The notes under the pieces: model-generated
Database searches by the model: none
The model's input: only the letters and a program-made list of their open reading frames with translations
Told to the model about the DNA's origin: nothing
DNA from: Levilinea sp.
GTDB taxonomy: Bacteria > Chloroflexota > Anaerolineae > Anaerolineales > Anaerolineaceae
DNA: 64,000 nt
Assembly (NCBI GenBank): GCA_029975215.1
Contig: JARKPO010000035.1
Span: 124,001 to 188,000, forward strand
Direction of reading: 5' to 3'
Translations under genes and position numbers: made by a program
Shown here: one piece after another, positions 26,695 through 34,432 of the stretch
How positions within the stretch are numbered: the stretch's first letter is position 1
Layout: the number at the start of each line of letters is the position of its first letter

Positions 26695-27402
26695 TCACTC
26701 TCCTGGCTTGGGGACATAATCCCCTTCCACCCAGGCTTCTCCCTGAGGGCCGACTTCTTTCTTCCACACCGGCACAATCTCTTTCAGCCGGTCAATCCCA
26801 TAGCGCGCCGCCTCAAACACGCCCGTATCGCGGTGTGCCGCGGCGCAGGCAATCAGAACCGTGGGCGTTCCCGGATCCAGCCGCCCAATGCGCTGCACCA
26901 CCACAATGCCTTCCACGCTCGGCCAGCGCGCGCGAATTTCCTCAGCCACCTGGGCCATCTTGGCTTCGGCCATGGGGGCGTAGGCTTCATATTCCAAAAA
27001 AGCGGTATCATGCCCCTCGCCCCGCACCGTCTTGCCGCGCACAATCCCGCTGAATACGCAAATTGCCCCGGTGGTCTCCTGGGTGATTCGCGCCGTCAAT
27101 TCGTCCAAATCCAACGGATCCTGGGTAATTTTCACATAGGTCGGAAAGTTCCCCGCCCCGCCGCTCACCGGCGGGAAAAAAGCCAGTTCCTCCCCTTCGT
27201 GCAGTACATCCTCATCCGCGGCAAATTCCTGGTTCACCGCCGCCAAGGCCCGCCCTAAAATACCGCTGTCTAAGGACGGCAGCTGTTCAGCCAAAGCCGT
27301 CCGTGCCGCCCCCACCGCCGCGCCTTCGGGCAGTTCCAGGGTCAGCTCCGCACAGCCCGCGCGCTGTTTTAACGTGGCAAACAATAGCACTCGTATTTTC
27401 AT
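26695..27402 (-). CDS. MoaD-MoaE fusion, molybdopterin synthase
   Basis: 235 residues made of two units. Residues 1-82 are a MoaD/ThiS-like ubiquitin fold ending in FFPPVSGG. The rest is MoaE (GAICVFSGIVRGKTVRGEG, LEYEAYAPMAEAKM, RWPSVEGIVVVQRIGRLDPG, AAHRDTGVFEAARYGID, VPVWKKE). The complex inserts two sulfurs into precursor Z to make molybdopterin. MoaD needs a free C-terminal Gly-Gly to carry thiocarboxylate, yet Gly81-Gly82 are internal here, so cleavage after Gly82 is expected, as described for mycobacterial MoaX. It is co-transcribed with moaC (8 bp upstream). AAGGG precedes the ATG. Confidence 0.9.
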   Translation of the reverse strand: MKIRVLLFATLKQRAGCAELTLELPEGAAVGAARTALAEQLPSLDSGILGRALAAVNQEFAADEDVLHEGEELAFFPPVSGGAGNFPTYVKITQDPLDLDELTARITQETTGAICVFSGIVRGKTVRGEGHDTAFLEYEAYAPMAEAKMAQVAEEIRARWPSVEGIVVVQRIGRLDPGTPTVLIACAAAHRDTGVFEAARYGIDRLKEIVPVWKKEVGPQGEAWVEGDYVPKPGE

Positions 27403-27410
27403 TGCAGCCC

Positions 27411-27893
27411 TTATTCGTTGATCACGTCGCCGCTGCGGCCACCGTGTTTTTCCACCAGGCGGATATTGTTGATCCGAGCGGTTTTTTCCACCGCTTTCAC
27501 CATATCATACACGGTCAGTGCTGCCACAGAAACCGCCGTCAAGGCTTCCATCTCCACGCCGGTTTTTCCTACCAGCCGTGCCGAGGCGCAGATCTGCACC
27601 CCCGGCAGGCGGTCGTCCAGTTCCAGGGTCACCTCCACCTGGGTCAAGGCCAGCGGATGGCACAGCGGAATCAAGTCACTGGTGCGTTTGGCTGCCATAA
27701 TGCCAGCCAACTGCGCCACGGTCAGCACATCCCCTTTTTTCATCAATCCCTGCCGGATCAGCGCCAGCGTCTCCGCGCGCAGGATCACCTCACCCTTTGC
27801 TGTTGCGCTGCGCTCCGTGTCGGCCTTCGCACCCACGTCCACCATGTGGGCGCGGCCTTGCTCATCAAGATGGCTCAATTTAGCATCATTCAT
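27411..27893 (-). CDS. moaC: Cyclic pyranopterin monophosphate synthase MoaC
   Basis: 160 residues. It acts with MoaA in the first step of molybdenum cofactor synthesis. Motifs: [38 protein letters not shown] (with the catalytic LCHP loop) and [26 protein letters not shown], which includes the active-site Lys. ATG 27893 was chosen; TATAAT ends 6 nt upstream, and there is no Shine-Dalgarno site, so the mRNA is probably leaderless. First gene of moaC-moaDE-thrC. No moaA or moaB is seen in the window. Confidence 0.95.
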   Translation of the reverse strand: MNDAKLSHLDEQGRAHMVDVGAKADTERSATAKGEVILRAETLALIRQGLMKKGDVLTVAQLAGIMAAKRTSDLIPLCHPLALTQVEVTLELDDRLPGVQICASARLVGKTGVEMEALTAVSVAALTVYDMVKAVEKTARINNIRLVEKHGGRSGDVINE

Positions 27894-27899
27894 AGGGTG

Positions 27900-27905
27900 A
27901 TTATA
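27900..27905 (-). promoter_or_regulatory. moaC: -10 box of moaC, leaderless geometry
   Basis: TATAAT on the minus strand (complement of 27900-27905), then CACCCT and the ATG. The expected start site falls on or next to the A of ATG. The -35 element is weak. Confidence 0.6.
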
Positions 27906-27986
27906 TCCGATCGTCAACAGATGTTCTACCCATCTGCCCTGCCACATTCCCGCTTCTTAAAATCCGTCCCAGGATCCCCCCTGGGC

Positions 27987-27995
27987 TGATATAAT
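27987..27995 (+). promoter_or_regulatory. scpA: Extended -10 promoter of scpA, leaderless geometry
   Basis: TGATATAAT (TG at 27987-27988, TATAAT at 27990-27995) is an extended -10 box. Seven nt separate it from the GTG start of scpA. Confidence 0.6.
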
Positions 27996-28002
27996 CGGGG
28001 GC

Positions 28003-28791
28003 GTGAGTTTACATATCGCCGGACACCAAACCGAAGGCTACCGCGTCAGCACGCCTGTGTATGAAGGCCCGCTGGACCTGCTCCTTGACCTCATCGAGCG
28101 AGCTGAATTGGATATCACCAGCCTGGCCCTGGCCCAGGTGACTGACCAATACCTGGCTTACCTGTCGCAGCTTCAAGACCGCGACGCGGATCAGGTTTCC
28201 GCCTTTTTGGTGATTGCCACCCGTCTGGTGCTGATCAAGTCCCAAAAACTCCTGCCGCGTCCCCCCGATCCTGAAAATGCACTGTCCGAAGAGGAAGACC
28301 CCGGCGAAGCCCTGGCTCGTCAACTCATCCTCTACAAACGCTTCAAGGAATTGGCCGCCCATCTGGAACAGCGCGAAGCCCAAGGTCTGCGCACATATCT
28401 GCGCCTGGCCGCCCCACCCATCAAAGTGGATGCCCATTTCGACCTGTCCGGCGTCAGCCTGGCCGATCTGCTGCAGGCCGCCCAAGAATCTCTGCTCAGC
28501 CAGCCCTCCCTCACCAACCTGGACCGGGTGGTCAACATGCCCCGCATCACCATCCGCGACAAGATCAAAATTATCCTGGATAAGCTCAACGTCACCGACC
28601 GGGCCAAATTCCACGAGCTGCTCAACACCCGCAGCCGTGTGGAAATTGTCGTCACTTTCCTGGCCATGCTGGAACTGGTCAAGCGCCACATCATCCATGC
28701 CCAGCAGGAAAGTTTATTTGGTGAAATTCAGCTGCAAGCCGAAGGCCCTCTGCAGGATGCTGAAGTGGTCGAACTGGACTTCAGCGAATAA
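28003..28791 (+). CDS. scpA: Segregation and condensation protein A
   Basis: 262 residues. Kleisin subunit that bridges SMC heads. N-terminal YRVSTPVYEGPLDLLLDLIERAELDI and VSAFLVIATRLVLIKSQKLLP are the kleisin signature. The C-terminal winged helix (VEIVVTFLAMLELVKRHIIHAQQESLFGEIQL) binds the SMC cap. Start at GTG 28003, the first in-frame start after a TATAAT that ends 7 nt upstream; no ribosome-binding site is seen, so a leaderless mRNA is likely. Usually scpB follows, but here the next gene is an unrelated lipoprotein on the other strand. Confidence 0.92.
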   Translation: MSLHIAGHQTEGYRVSTPVYEGPLDLLLDLIERAELDITSLALAQVTDQYLAYLSQLQDRDADQVSAFLVIATRLVLIKSQKLLPRPPDPENALSEEEDPGEALARQLILYKRFKELAAHLEQREAQGLRTYLRLAAPPIKVDAHFDLSGVSLADLLQAAQESLLSQPSLTNLDRVVNMPRITIRDKIKIILDKLNVTDRAKFHELLNTRSRVEIVVTFLAMLELVKRHIIHAQQESLFGEIQLQAEGPLQDAEVVELDFSE

Positions 28792-28830
28792 TCCCGTTTC
28801 CCCCCATTCGATCTGCAATTGGCACTGCCC

Positions 28831-28880
28831 AAAGCCCCTCTGCCTCATGCGCCAAAGCGTGAGGTTCACTCGGGGCTTTT
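28831..28880 (+). terminator. Long hairpin terminator after scpA
   Basis: AAAGCCCC (28831-28838) pairs with GGGGCTTT (28872-28879), and inside it CCTCATGC (28843-28850) pairs with GCGTGAGG (28857-28864). A T-run follows on the plus strand. It overlaps the last codons of the opposing lipoprotein gene. Confidence 0.7.
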
Positions 28881-29360
28881 AAGTCTTTCCGCGAAATCAT
28901 CATCCGTGGTGCAGGTGACGCCGCTCTCTTCTATCGTAACCACTCCGATGCAGAGCGGACAGGTAAACGTCGCACATTGCCCGATGGTCTCCACCTGCTG
29001 AAATCGCTCGGTCACATTCTGGACGAAATCTTTGATCTTCGCCTCACGCTCCTCCTCAGACAAGCTTGCCTGGTTTTTTATCCCTTCAAACTCACTATTC
29101 AGCTTGTCAAATTGATCCAGATACAGCTTTGCATTTTTAACTTTGATGCTGTAAGCGGAATCATCCGTACTCCAGGTCCCCCAGGTGTCACCCGGGTTCA
29201 CAATTTCCGCCTGAGTGCCGTCGGCGGTTTCCAAAATCACCCGCACCGGCTGACTTGTCAGATTCTTGATCAAATATGAGGAACAACTGGTCGATACCAT
29301 CCCCACCAGAAGCATGGCAGCCGTCAGAAACACCCGAAATTTTCTCAAAGAGAAGGTCAT
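28866..29360 (-). CDS. Small lipoprotein of unknown function
   Basis: 164 residues. The signal peptide (LTAAMLLVGMVSTSC, Cys26) suggests a lipoprotein, though the residue at -3 (Ser) is a relaxed lipobox. The mature part begins SSYLIKNLTSQPVRVILET and continues with an Asp/Trp-rich beta segment. A charged helical stretch (about 75-115) and a C-terminal motif CATFTCPLCIGVVTIEE follow, where the CxxxxCxxC could bind metal or form disulfides. The upstream partner (29357-30127) contains a similar stretch, ITNLSNQSLLISSEI, so the two may share a fold. The ATG overlaps that gene by 4 bp (ATGA) and has GGAGG upstream. Function unknown. Confidence 0.6.
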   Translation of the reverse strand: MTFSLRKFRVFLTAAMLLVGMVSTSCSSYLIKNLTSQPVRVILETADGTQAEIVNPGDTWGTWSTDDSAYSIKVKNAKLYLDQFDKLNSEFEGIKNQASLSEEEREAKIKDFVQNVTERFQQVETIGQCATFTCPLCIGVVTIEESGVTCTTDDDFAERLKSPE

Positions 29361-30127
29361 GGCGCCTCCGCAGGCAAGCAGAACCCAGAAGTGCGGATGC
29401 TGATTCCAGAAGCATCTGCTTCCCCATCCCGCAGGATGTAAATCTCATCACCCTGAGCCATCAGCGCATACTGATCGCCAGATTGAATCCGTAAGGTGCA
29501 GGCGGCGATCACGTCCCCGCTGTCTGTCTGAAAAGAGAACGTGTAGCGCGAGGGCTCTAGCGAGTAGCTGCCCATGTCGCCTGGATCCAGATACAAAGGG
29601 GCTGCCACAGAATAACCAAACCTTGTTTCATCCAATATCTCTGACGAAATCAACAAGCTTTGATTGGATAAATTGGTGATTTGAACATCTCCTGGGCCGC
29701 TACGCAACAAAGTAAAGATCGCGCGCGATGAAATCCACCCTCTGCGCAACGCCAAATAGCTCGCCGCCGCACACAGCATGCACAGCAGCAGCGCCGCCAA
29801 CAGCGCCGCAGCACAGCTGCAGCCAATCTTCTTGGCCCGACTTTGGCCTGGGCTTCGCTGAACAGCCGCTTTCTGTCCCGTCTGAGCTGGGGATGGATAG
29901 GGGCTTCCTGTTTGGAATTCGTAGGGGTTTGCGGGCTGCCAGACCCCATTCACGGCGCGCAGCCAGCCGCCGCTGTTTGCGTCAATCGTCCAATACCCCC
30001 CGCTCTCATCTTGAACAATCAACGCCGCCAGCCCCGCCTGGTACTGTTCTGAGCTGATTTTCCCGCTGGAAACCTGCGCGCGCAGAGCATGAAACCGCTT
30101 TTCCGTCTCCTGAAAAATTGGATTCAT
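29357..30127 (-). CDS. Single-pass membrane protein of unknown function
   Basis: 256 residues. The N-terminal part (RFHALRAQVSSGKISSEQY, then GGYWTIDANSGGWLRAVNGVW) resembles the short G-x-W-x-I-D repeat-like modules found before membrane anchors in Chloroflexota proteins. One membrane helix follows (about 108-128), and then an extracytoplasmic beta-rich domain with DVQITNLSNQSLLISSEI, DPGDMGSYSLEPSRYTF and a C-terminal Cys. The start ATG lacks a ribosome-binding site and sits 6 nt after a -10 box inside a strong inverted repeat. It is coupled to the downstream lipoprotein gene, so the two products probably work together at the membrane. Function unknown. Confidence 0.55.
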   Translation of the reverse strand: MNPIFQETEKRFHALRAQVSSGKISSEQYQAGLAALIVQDESGGYWTIDANSGGWLRAVNGVWQPANPYEFQTGSPYPSPAQTGQKAAVQRSPGQSRAKKIGCSCAAALLAALLLCMLCAAASYLALRRGWISSRAIFTLLRSGPGDVQITNLSNQSLLISSEILDETRFGYSVAAPLYLDPGDMGSYSLEPSRYTFSFQTDSGDVIAACTLRIQSGDQYALMAQGDEIYILRDGEADASGISIRTSGFCLPAEAP

Positions 30128-30130
30128 AAA

Positions 30131-30169
30131 CTGATTATTGCACCATCTTTCACAAGATGCAATAATCAG
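30131..30169. repeat. 12-bp perfect inverted repeat overlapping a promoter
   Basis: CTGATTATTGCA (30131-30142) and TGCAATAATCAG (30158-30169) with a 15-nt spacer. The spacer holds a second potential pairing, CATCTT with AAGATG. A T6 run follows on the plus strand, so it could act as a terminator, but no plus-strand gene enters it. It can equally be an operator, because it covers a promoter on the minus strand. Confidence 0.75.
30134..30162 (-). promoter_or_regulatory. Promoter of the 30127 gene inside the inverted repeat
   Basis: Minus strand: TTGCAT (complement of 30157-30162), 17-bp spacer, AATAAT (complement of 30134-30139), then CAGTTT and the ATG at 30127. Both hexamers fall in opposite arms of the inverted repeat. 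The geometry predicts a leaderless mRNA. Confidence 0.6.
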
Positions 30170-30208
30170 ATTTTTTGACCCTCAGGCTGTCGTTCACCAA
30201 GCGGGGAT

Positions 30209-30757
30209 TTATTCTTCTTCGGCTTCGTCCGGGCCTTCCGTCACACTGTACGGCAGCCGCCCGCCAATCCACACTGCCATCAGACGCACATCATCTTCGT
30301 TGGCGGTGGATTCTGGATACATCGTGCGGTAGGTCTCGTTAAGCACATCGTAGGTGTCCGCCGCGGGCCATTCTGTCAAGAACCCGGGCAGCTTGCTGCG
30401 GTCCGCTTCCGGCGGCAAAATTTCCCAGCCGCGCACCTTCAGCAGCTCGTACACCTGCACCGCCAGCGGAGCGTTGATCTCGCTCCAGGCCTGGAGAATT
30501 TGCGCCGCAAACTCGGGATAGCGCTCAAAACCCTTGACGCTGCCCTTGATCTTCATCGGTGTGGGGGCCAATGCACTGTTCCGAAAACCCGGCACGCTCA
30601 CCATACGCCGCACCAGCGCGTTAATCGTCCCGCGCCGCGCGCCCGAAAGCTGCTCCAAATGGTTAAACACCGCGGTCAGCACAGTCTGCCGATATTCAGG
30701 CAGCATAAACTCATTAATACTGTGAAAAGGGAGAAATTTCGCTTGTTTTTCGCTCAT
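30209..30757 (-). CDS. Conserved-looking protein of unknown function
   Basis: 182 residues, no signal peptide or membrane helix. It starts MSEKQAKFLPFHSINEFML and contains GARRGTINALVRRMVSVPGFRNS, PMKIKGSVKGFERYPEFAAQILQAW and RGWEILPPEADRSKLPGFL. The C-terminus is acidic (DEAEEE). The mixed helical composition suggests a soluble cytoplasmic protein. ATG 30757 was chosen because an extended -10 box ends 7 nt upstream; the 21 residues further upstream in frame are unlikely. I do not recognise a family. Confidence 0.6.
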   Translation of the reverse strand: MSEKQAKFLPFHSINEFMLPEYRQTVLTAVFNHLEQLSGARRGTINALVRRMVSVPGFRNSALAPTPMKIKGSVKGFERYPEFAAQILQAWSEINAPLAVQVYELLKVRGWEILPPEADRSKLPGFLTEWPAADTYDVLNETYRTMYPESTANEDDVRLMAVWIGGRLPYSVTEGPDEAEEE

Positions 30758-30764
30758 ACGGCCG

Positions 30765-30773
30765 ATTATAACA
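30765..30773 (-). promoter_or_regulatory. Extended -10 promoter, leaderless geometry
   Basis: Minus strand TGTTATAAT (TATAAT is the complement of 30765-30770), 7 nt from the ATG at 30757. A TGCACA element 17 nt upstream may be the -35 box. Confidence 0.6.
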
Positions 30774-30832
30774 AGAAACCTGGGGTTGTGCAGATCACAA
30801 CGCCAGGTATGCATCATCAAACCTCACCAGAT

Positions 30833-31027
30833 TTACTCACCCGGGATGATCACCCAGGCCAAAACGTATAACAAAAGCCCCGGCACCCCACCCGGCAGGA
30901 AGGCCAACAAGAAAGCCAGGCGGAACCAAAAGGCACCGATCCCAAAAAACTCACCTAGTCCACCGCAGACCCCCGCCAACACACGGTTGCGGCGAGAACG
31001 GCGCAGCGCATGCTTCACTTCATTCAT
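30833..31027 (-). CDS. PspC-domain membrane protein
   Basis: 64 residues. The sequence NRVLAGVCGGLGEFFGIGAFWFRLAF is the PspC domain, followed by a second hydrophobic helix (PGLLLYVLAWVIIPGE). In enterobacteria PspC senses envelope stress with PspB; many bacteria have stand-alone copies such as this one with unknown signals. The ATG at 31027 has AAGGAG 8 nt upstream. The next minus-strand gene begins 75 bp downstream from its own promoter. Confidence 0.9.
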   Translation of the reverse strand: MNEVKHALRRSRRNRVLAGVCGGLGEFFGIGAFWFRLAFLLAFLPGGVPGLLLYVLAWVIIPGE

Positions 31028-31130
31028 TGTGTATGCTCCTTTCACTTGCAGTCACCCTTCATCGGCTCTGTGGGTTCCGGTCTGAAGGTCTACAAGATAT
31101 ACGCCGCATGGCGCAAAAAGTTGCATACTG

Positions 31131-32072
31131 CTAGGCCGCGCTCACCCGCAGGCTCATTTCGTCCAATTCCGCCACCTCGGCCTCGCTCAGCGCCCACCCT
31201 ACCGCGCCGGCGTTCTGCTCCAACTGTTCCAGTGTCTTTGCCCCAGGGATGGGCAGCGCCCCCTTGCAGATCACCCAATTCAGCGCCACCTGCGCCGGAG
31301 TCTTGCCGGCGTGGTCTGCCCCAATGCGGCGCAGCAGAGCAATCAGCGGCTGGATCGCCGCCAGCGATTTCCGGTTGGTACGCCCGCCGCGAAAGCCCGA
31401 AGGCAGTCGGTCAGGCCCATATTTACCCGTCAGCAGCCCCATCGCCAGCGGGCTGTAGGCAATCACCTTCACCCCGCTTTCCAAACACTGCTTCAGCAGG
31501 CCGCTGGTTTCCACCTTGCGGTTCAGCAAATGGTATTCCACCTGGTTGGAAGCCAGCCGTACCCCTTGGTGAGCCAACACATCCACCGCTCGCTGGGTCT
31601 GCCGCCGATCATAATTGGACACGCCCACCGCCTGGGTTAACCCGGCATGAATCGCCTCCAACATAGCTTCCATCCATGATTCCACCGTCACAGGCGGCAG
31701 CGGCATGTGAATTTGATACAGAGCCACCTGCTCCACCCCCAAACGCCGCAGGCTGCCGCGCAGCGCACGCAGCAAGCTGGCGCGGCTCAGCCGCCACGGG
31801 TAGGGCATAAACTTGGTGGCCACCACTGCGGGCTGCCCTGACTCACGCAGGAACTGCCCCAAATACGTCTCGGATTTACCCTGCCCGTACACTTCTGCTG
31901 TATCAAACAGACGAATCCCCGCCTTTAGACTGGCTTCAAATACCGCCTTCAGATCGTTTTCCTGATAGCCCTGTCCAAAGCCCCACACCATGCGGTCCCC
32001 CCACGCCCAGGTGCCCGTTCCAATTTGCACCCCGTCAAATATGGAGTGCTGCCAGTTGCCTTCTGCTTCCAT
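31131..32072 (-). CDS. Aldo/keto reductase
   Basis: 313 residues, (beta/alpha)8 NAD(P)H-dependent oxidoreductase. The catalytic tetrad is visible: Asp57 and Tyr62 in FDTAEVYGQGKSE, Lys87 in VVATKFMP, and His122 in LYQIHMPLP. Cofactor-binding C-terminal motifs GALPIPGAKTLEQLEQN are intact. The substrate (aldehyde, ketone or sugar) cannot be read from the sequence. GGAGGG precedes the ATG. It lies 25 bp downstream of the glycosyltransferase gene and is probably co-transcribed with it. Confidence 0.92.
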   Translation of the reverse strand: MEAEGNWQHSIFDGVQIGTGTWAWGDRMVWGFGQGYQENDLKAVFEASLKAGIRLFDTAEVYGQGKSETYLGQFLRESGQPAVVATKFMPYPWRLSRASLLRALRGSLRRLGVEQVALYQIHMPLPPVTVESWMEAMLEAIHAGLTQAVGVSNYDRRQTQRAVDVLAHQGVRLASNQVEYHLLNRKVETSGLLKQCLESGVKVIAYSPLAMGLLTGKYGPDRLPSGFRGGRTNRKSLAAIQPLIALLRRIGADHAGKTPAQVALNWVICKGALPIPGAKTLEQLEQNAGAVGWALSEAEVAELDEMSLRVSAA

Positions 32073-32097
32073 CCAACCCTCCGCTGTCTTGGTTTTC

Positions 32098-32778
32098 CTA
32101 CCCCCCTCGGGTACGTTCTTTCCAGATCTTCATCACCACGCGCAAAAAATTCTTGGCGTGGGGTAAAGGCTTGATATGGCTCTTTTCCCCTGCATAAATC
32201 GTAGAAATGGGCACCCATTCCACCCCCCACCCCTTACGGATACAGCGGGCTACCATTTCCACCTCAAATTCAAAACCATGTTCGCCGCTGTCCAACATCA
32301 CCTGCATCAGCCTGCGCCCAATTAAGCGGTATCCCGATTGGTTGTCTTCTACCCGCTGTCCCATCGCCCAGCTCAGCAGCATTCGCCCAGTCGTGTTGGC
32401 CAGCCGCCGAATGGGGGGCATTTTGGAGAAATCACGGCAGCCAATCACCAGCTCAGCCTGCGTGCGCCGAAAATTTTCTACAAATAAAGGGATCTCCGCC
32501 GGGTCATGCTGACCGTCGGCATCCAGAGTAATCACCCCCGCAGCCCCAACTGCCAATGCGTGCGCAAATCCCATCCGCAAAGCCGCACCCTTACCCTGGT
32601 TGGGCTCCTGCCTCAGCACCTCTGCTCCGCTGCGCTGCGCCACCTCTTGGGTGTTATCTCGCGAACCGTCGTCCACCACACACACGCGCACATGCTCCCG
32701 CGCCCCCTGCACCACCTTGGCAATTCGCTCGCTCTCGTTATAAGCTGGAATCAAAGCCAGCAGTTCAGCTTCCGTCAA
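32098..32778 (-). CDS. Family 2 glycosyltransferase (dolichyl-phosphate-mannose-synthase-like)
   Basis: 226 residues. GT-A fold: LLALIPAYNESERIAKVV, VCVVDDGSRDNT, EVLRQEPNQGKGAALRMGF and the metal-binding ITLDADGQHDP. EDNQSGYRLIGRRLM and FEFEVEMV are typical of DPM1/GtrB-like polyprenyl-phosphate sugar transferases, but there are no C-terminal membrane helices, so it would act at the cytoplasmic face. It probably makes a lipid-linked sugar donor. The start is TTG 32778 preceded by GAGGTG. Confidence 0.85.
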   Translation of the reverse strand: MTEAELLALIPAYNESERIAKVVQGAREHVRVCVVDDGSRDNTQEVAQRSGAEVLRQEPNQGKGAALRMGFAHALAVGAAGVITLDADGQHDPAEIPLFVENFRRTQAELVIGCRDFSKMPPIRRLANTTGRMLLSWAMGQRVEDNQSGYRLIGRRLMQVMLDSGEHGFEFEVEMVARCIRKGWGVEWVPISTIYAGEKSHIKPLPHAKNFLRVVMKIWKERTRGG

Positions 32779-32905
32779 CGCCGTTCACCTCTTGGTTTGA
32801 ATCTGGATTGTTTTGAACCTTGAATGTATTGTACCATCAAGCCAATCTCACCTAGACCGCAGCCCACCTTTAATTCTATGCCCCATATTGCTATAGCAGC
32901 TCTCA

Positions 32906-32914
32906 TGGTATACT
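32906..32914 (+). promoter_or_regulatory. Extended -10 promoter of the MFS gene
   Basis: TGGTATACT (32906-32914) with TTGCTA 15 bp upstream (32888-32893). The leader is about 15 nt and carries AGGAG before the ATG. Confidence 0.5.
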
Positions 32915-32934
32915 AACTTCCATTCAGGAGCCCC

Positions 32935-34254
32935 ATGAAACCCTTCACCGAAGAATCCCCCGCCTACCACGCCGCTGTTGAGAAAAACTACCGTCACAAT
33001 TTTATTGTCGGCGTTCTGGACGGCACATTCTTCTGGTTGGGCGCCAGCTTCATTGCCTCAGGGGTCATTCTGCCCCTCTTTGTCAGCCGCCTCACCAACA
33101 ACCCACTGCTCATCGGCCTGGTCGCGGTCATCAACTCGGCGGGCTTCCTTCTCCCCCAGCTTTTTACCGTTAATTGGGTACAGCAATTGCCCATCAAGAA
33201 AGATCTGCCGGTCAAGATCGGCTTCTTCAGCGAACGTGTGCCCATCTTCCTGCTGCCCATTGCCATGGCCGTGTTGGTTCCGCGCGCGCCCAAGCTGGCT
33301 CTAGCCGTCTTTCTGCTGCTCTACGCCTGGCACTCTGTGGGTGCAGGTCTCATTGGTGTTGCCTGGCAGGATATGATCGCCAAGGTCATCCCTGTGCGCC
33401 GCCGCGGATTTTACATGGGCCTGACGAATTTCGGCGGCACAGGCACCGGTGTGGTGGGGGCGGCTTTCGCTGCCTGGCTGCTGGGCCGTTATGTGTTTCC
33501 CACCGGGTATGTGTACTCCTTCGCTTTGGCAGGCATCTTCATCTTCATCTCCTGGCTGTTCATCGCCCAAACCCGCGAAGTGCCCCTCACCCACACCGAT
33601 GAACCCGTGTCCCACCGCAAATTCTGGGGCAGCCTGCCTGCGCTGCTGCGCGGCGACAGCAATTTCCGCGCCTTTCTTATCACCCAGGTGGTCATGGCCA
33701 CCGCCGCAATGGGCTGGGGCTACCAGGCAGTCTTCGCCGCCCAGCGTTGGAACCTCCCCGACAGCCAGACCGGAGCCCTGACCTCTGCCATTCTCATCGG
33801 TCAGTCTTTGGCCAACCTGGCGTTTGGCCCCCTGGCCGACCGAAAAGGCTACAAGATCATTTTGGAAATCGGGGTACTGGCCCTGGTCAGCTCTTTTTTG
33901 ATCACCCTGTTTGCTCCCAGCCCCGGCTGGCTGTGGCTGGCCTTTGGTCTGCGCGGCGTCAACCAGGCCGTCGTCCTGCTGATCCTGATGTTTGTTTTGG
34001 AATTCAGCGCCTCGAGCGTTCGCCCCACATACATTGGTCTCAGCAACACGGTCTCCGGTGTTGCCAGCGCAATTGCCCCCCTCATCGGCGGGTGGTTGGC
34101 GCTCTCCTATGGCTACCTTCCTGTCTTTTGGGTCTCCATTCTGATAGGGCTGACCGCATGGTTCTTACTGCACTTTTGGGTCATCGAGCCGCGCAGTCAA
34201 AATGCCCCGGCACCAGCGGCCTCCCCCCAGCCTTCTCACCAGTCCCCCCAGTGA
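32935..34254 (+). CDS. MFS transporter
   Basis: 439 residues with about 12 predicted membrane helices, beginning at FIVGVLDGTFFWLGASFIAS. The cytoplasmic loop after the second helix lacks the classical MFS motif A; GPLADRKGYKIILEIG in the second half is a motif-A-like loop. The sequence resembles a subgroup of MFS proteins of unknown substrate. The C-terminal tail is Pro/Ser-rich and hydrophilic. AGGAG lies before the ATG, and a hairpin follows. Direction of transport and substrate are unknown. Confidence 0.85.
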   Translation: MKPFTEESPAYHAAVEKNYRHNFIVGVLDGTFFWLGASFIASGVILPLFVSRLTNNPLLIGLVAVINSAGFLLPQLFTVNWVQQLPIKKDLPVKIGFFSERVPIFLLPIAMAVLVPRAPKLALAVFLLLYAWHSVGAGLIGVAWQDMIAKVIPVRRRGFYMGLTNFGGTGTGVVGAAFAAWLLGRYVFPTGYVYSFALAGIFIFISWLFIAQTREVPLTHTDEPVSHRKFWGSLPALLRGDSNFRAFLITQVVMATAAMGWGYQAVFAAQRWNLPDSQTGALTSAILIGQSLANLAFGPLADRKGYKIILEIGVLALVSSFLITLFAPSPGWLWLAFGLRGVNQAVVLLILMFVLEFSASSVRPTYIGLSNTVSGVASAIAPLIGGWLALSYGYLPVFWVSILIGLTAWFLLHFWVIEPRSQNAPAPAASPQPSHQSPQ

Positions 34255-34282
34255 TTTGCCTTAAAAATGCCAGCGGTATGGG

Positions 34283-34307
34283 ACTTGCTTTTTTCATGAA
34301 AGCAAGT
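34283..34307 (+). terminator. Hairpin after the MFS gene
   Basis: ACTTGCTTT (34283-34291) pairs with AAAGCAAGT (34299-34307), 7-nt loop, followed by an AT-rich tract. A modest terminator candidate. Confidence 0.5.
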
Positions 34308-34432
34308 ATGCTTAATTTTGTCCACATTCGCCCATTCGGGTTAATACCATTCTGATCTTTCTTGTGTAAAATCATTGTGTATGTATTGATTCTTAATCCG
34401 GGTCTGGAACTGTCGAAAGGAGAATCCATCCC

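Noticed and set aside
30131..30175. A simple rho-independent terminator only
   Set aside because: It has a T-run on the plus strand, but no plus-strand gene feeds it, and both arms carry the promoter boxes of the minus-strand gene at ideal spacing.
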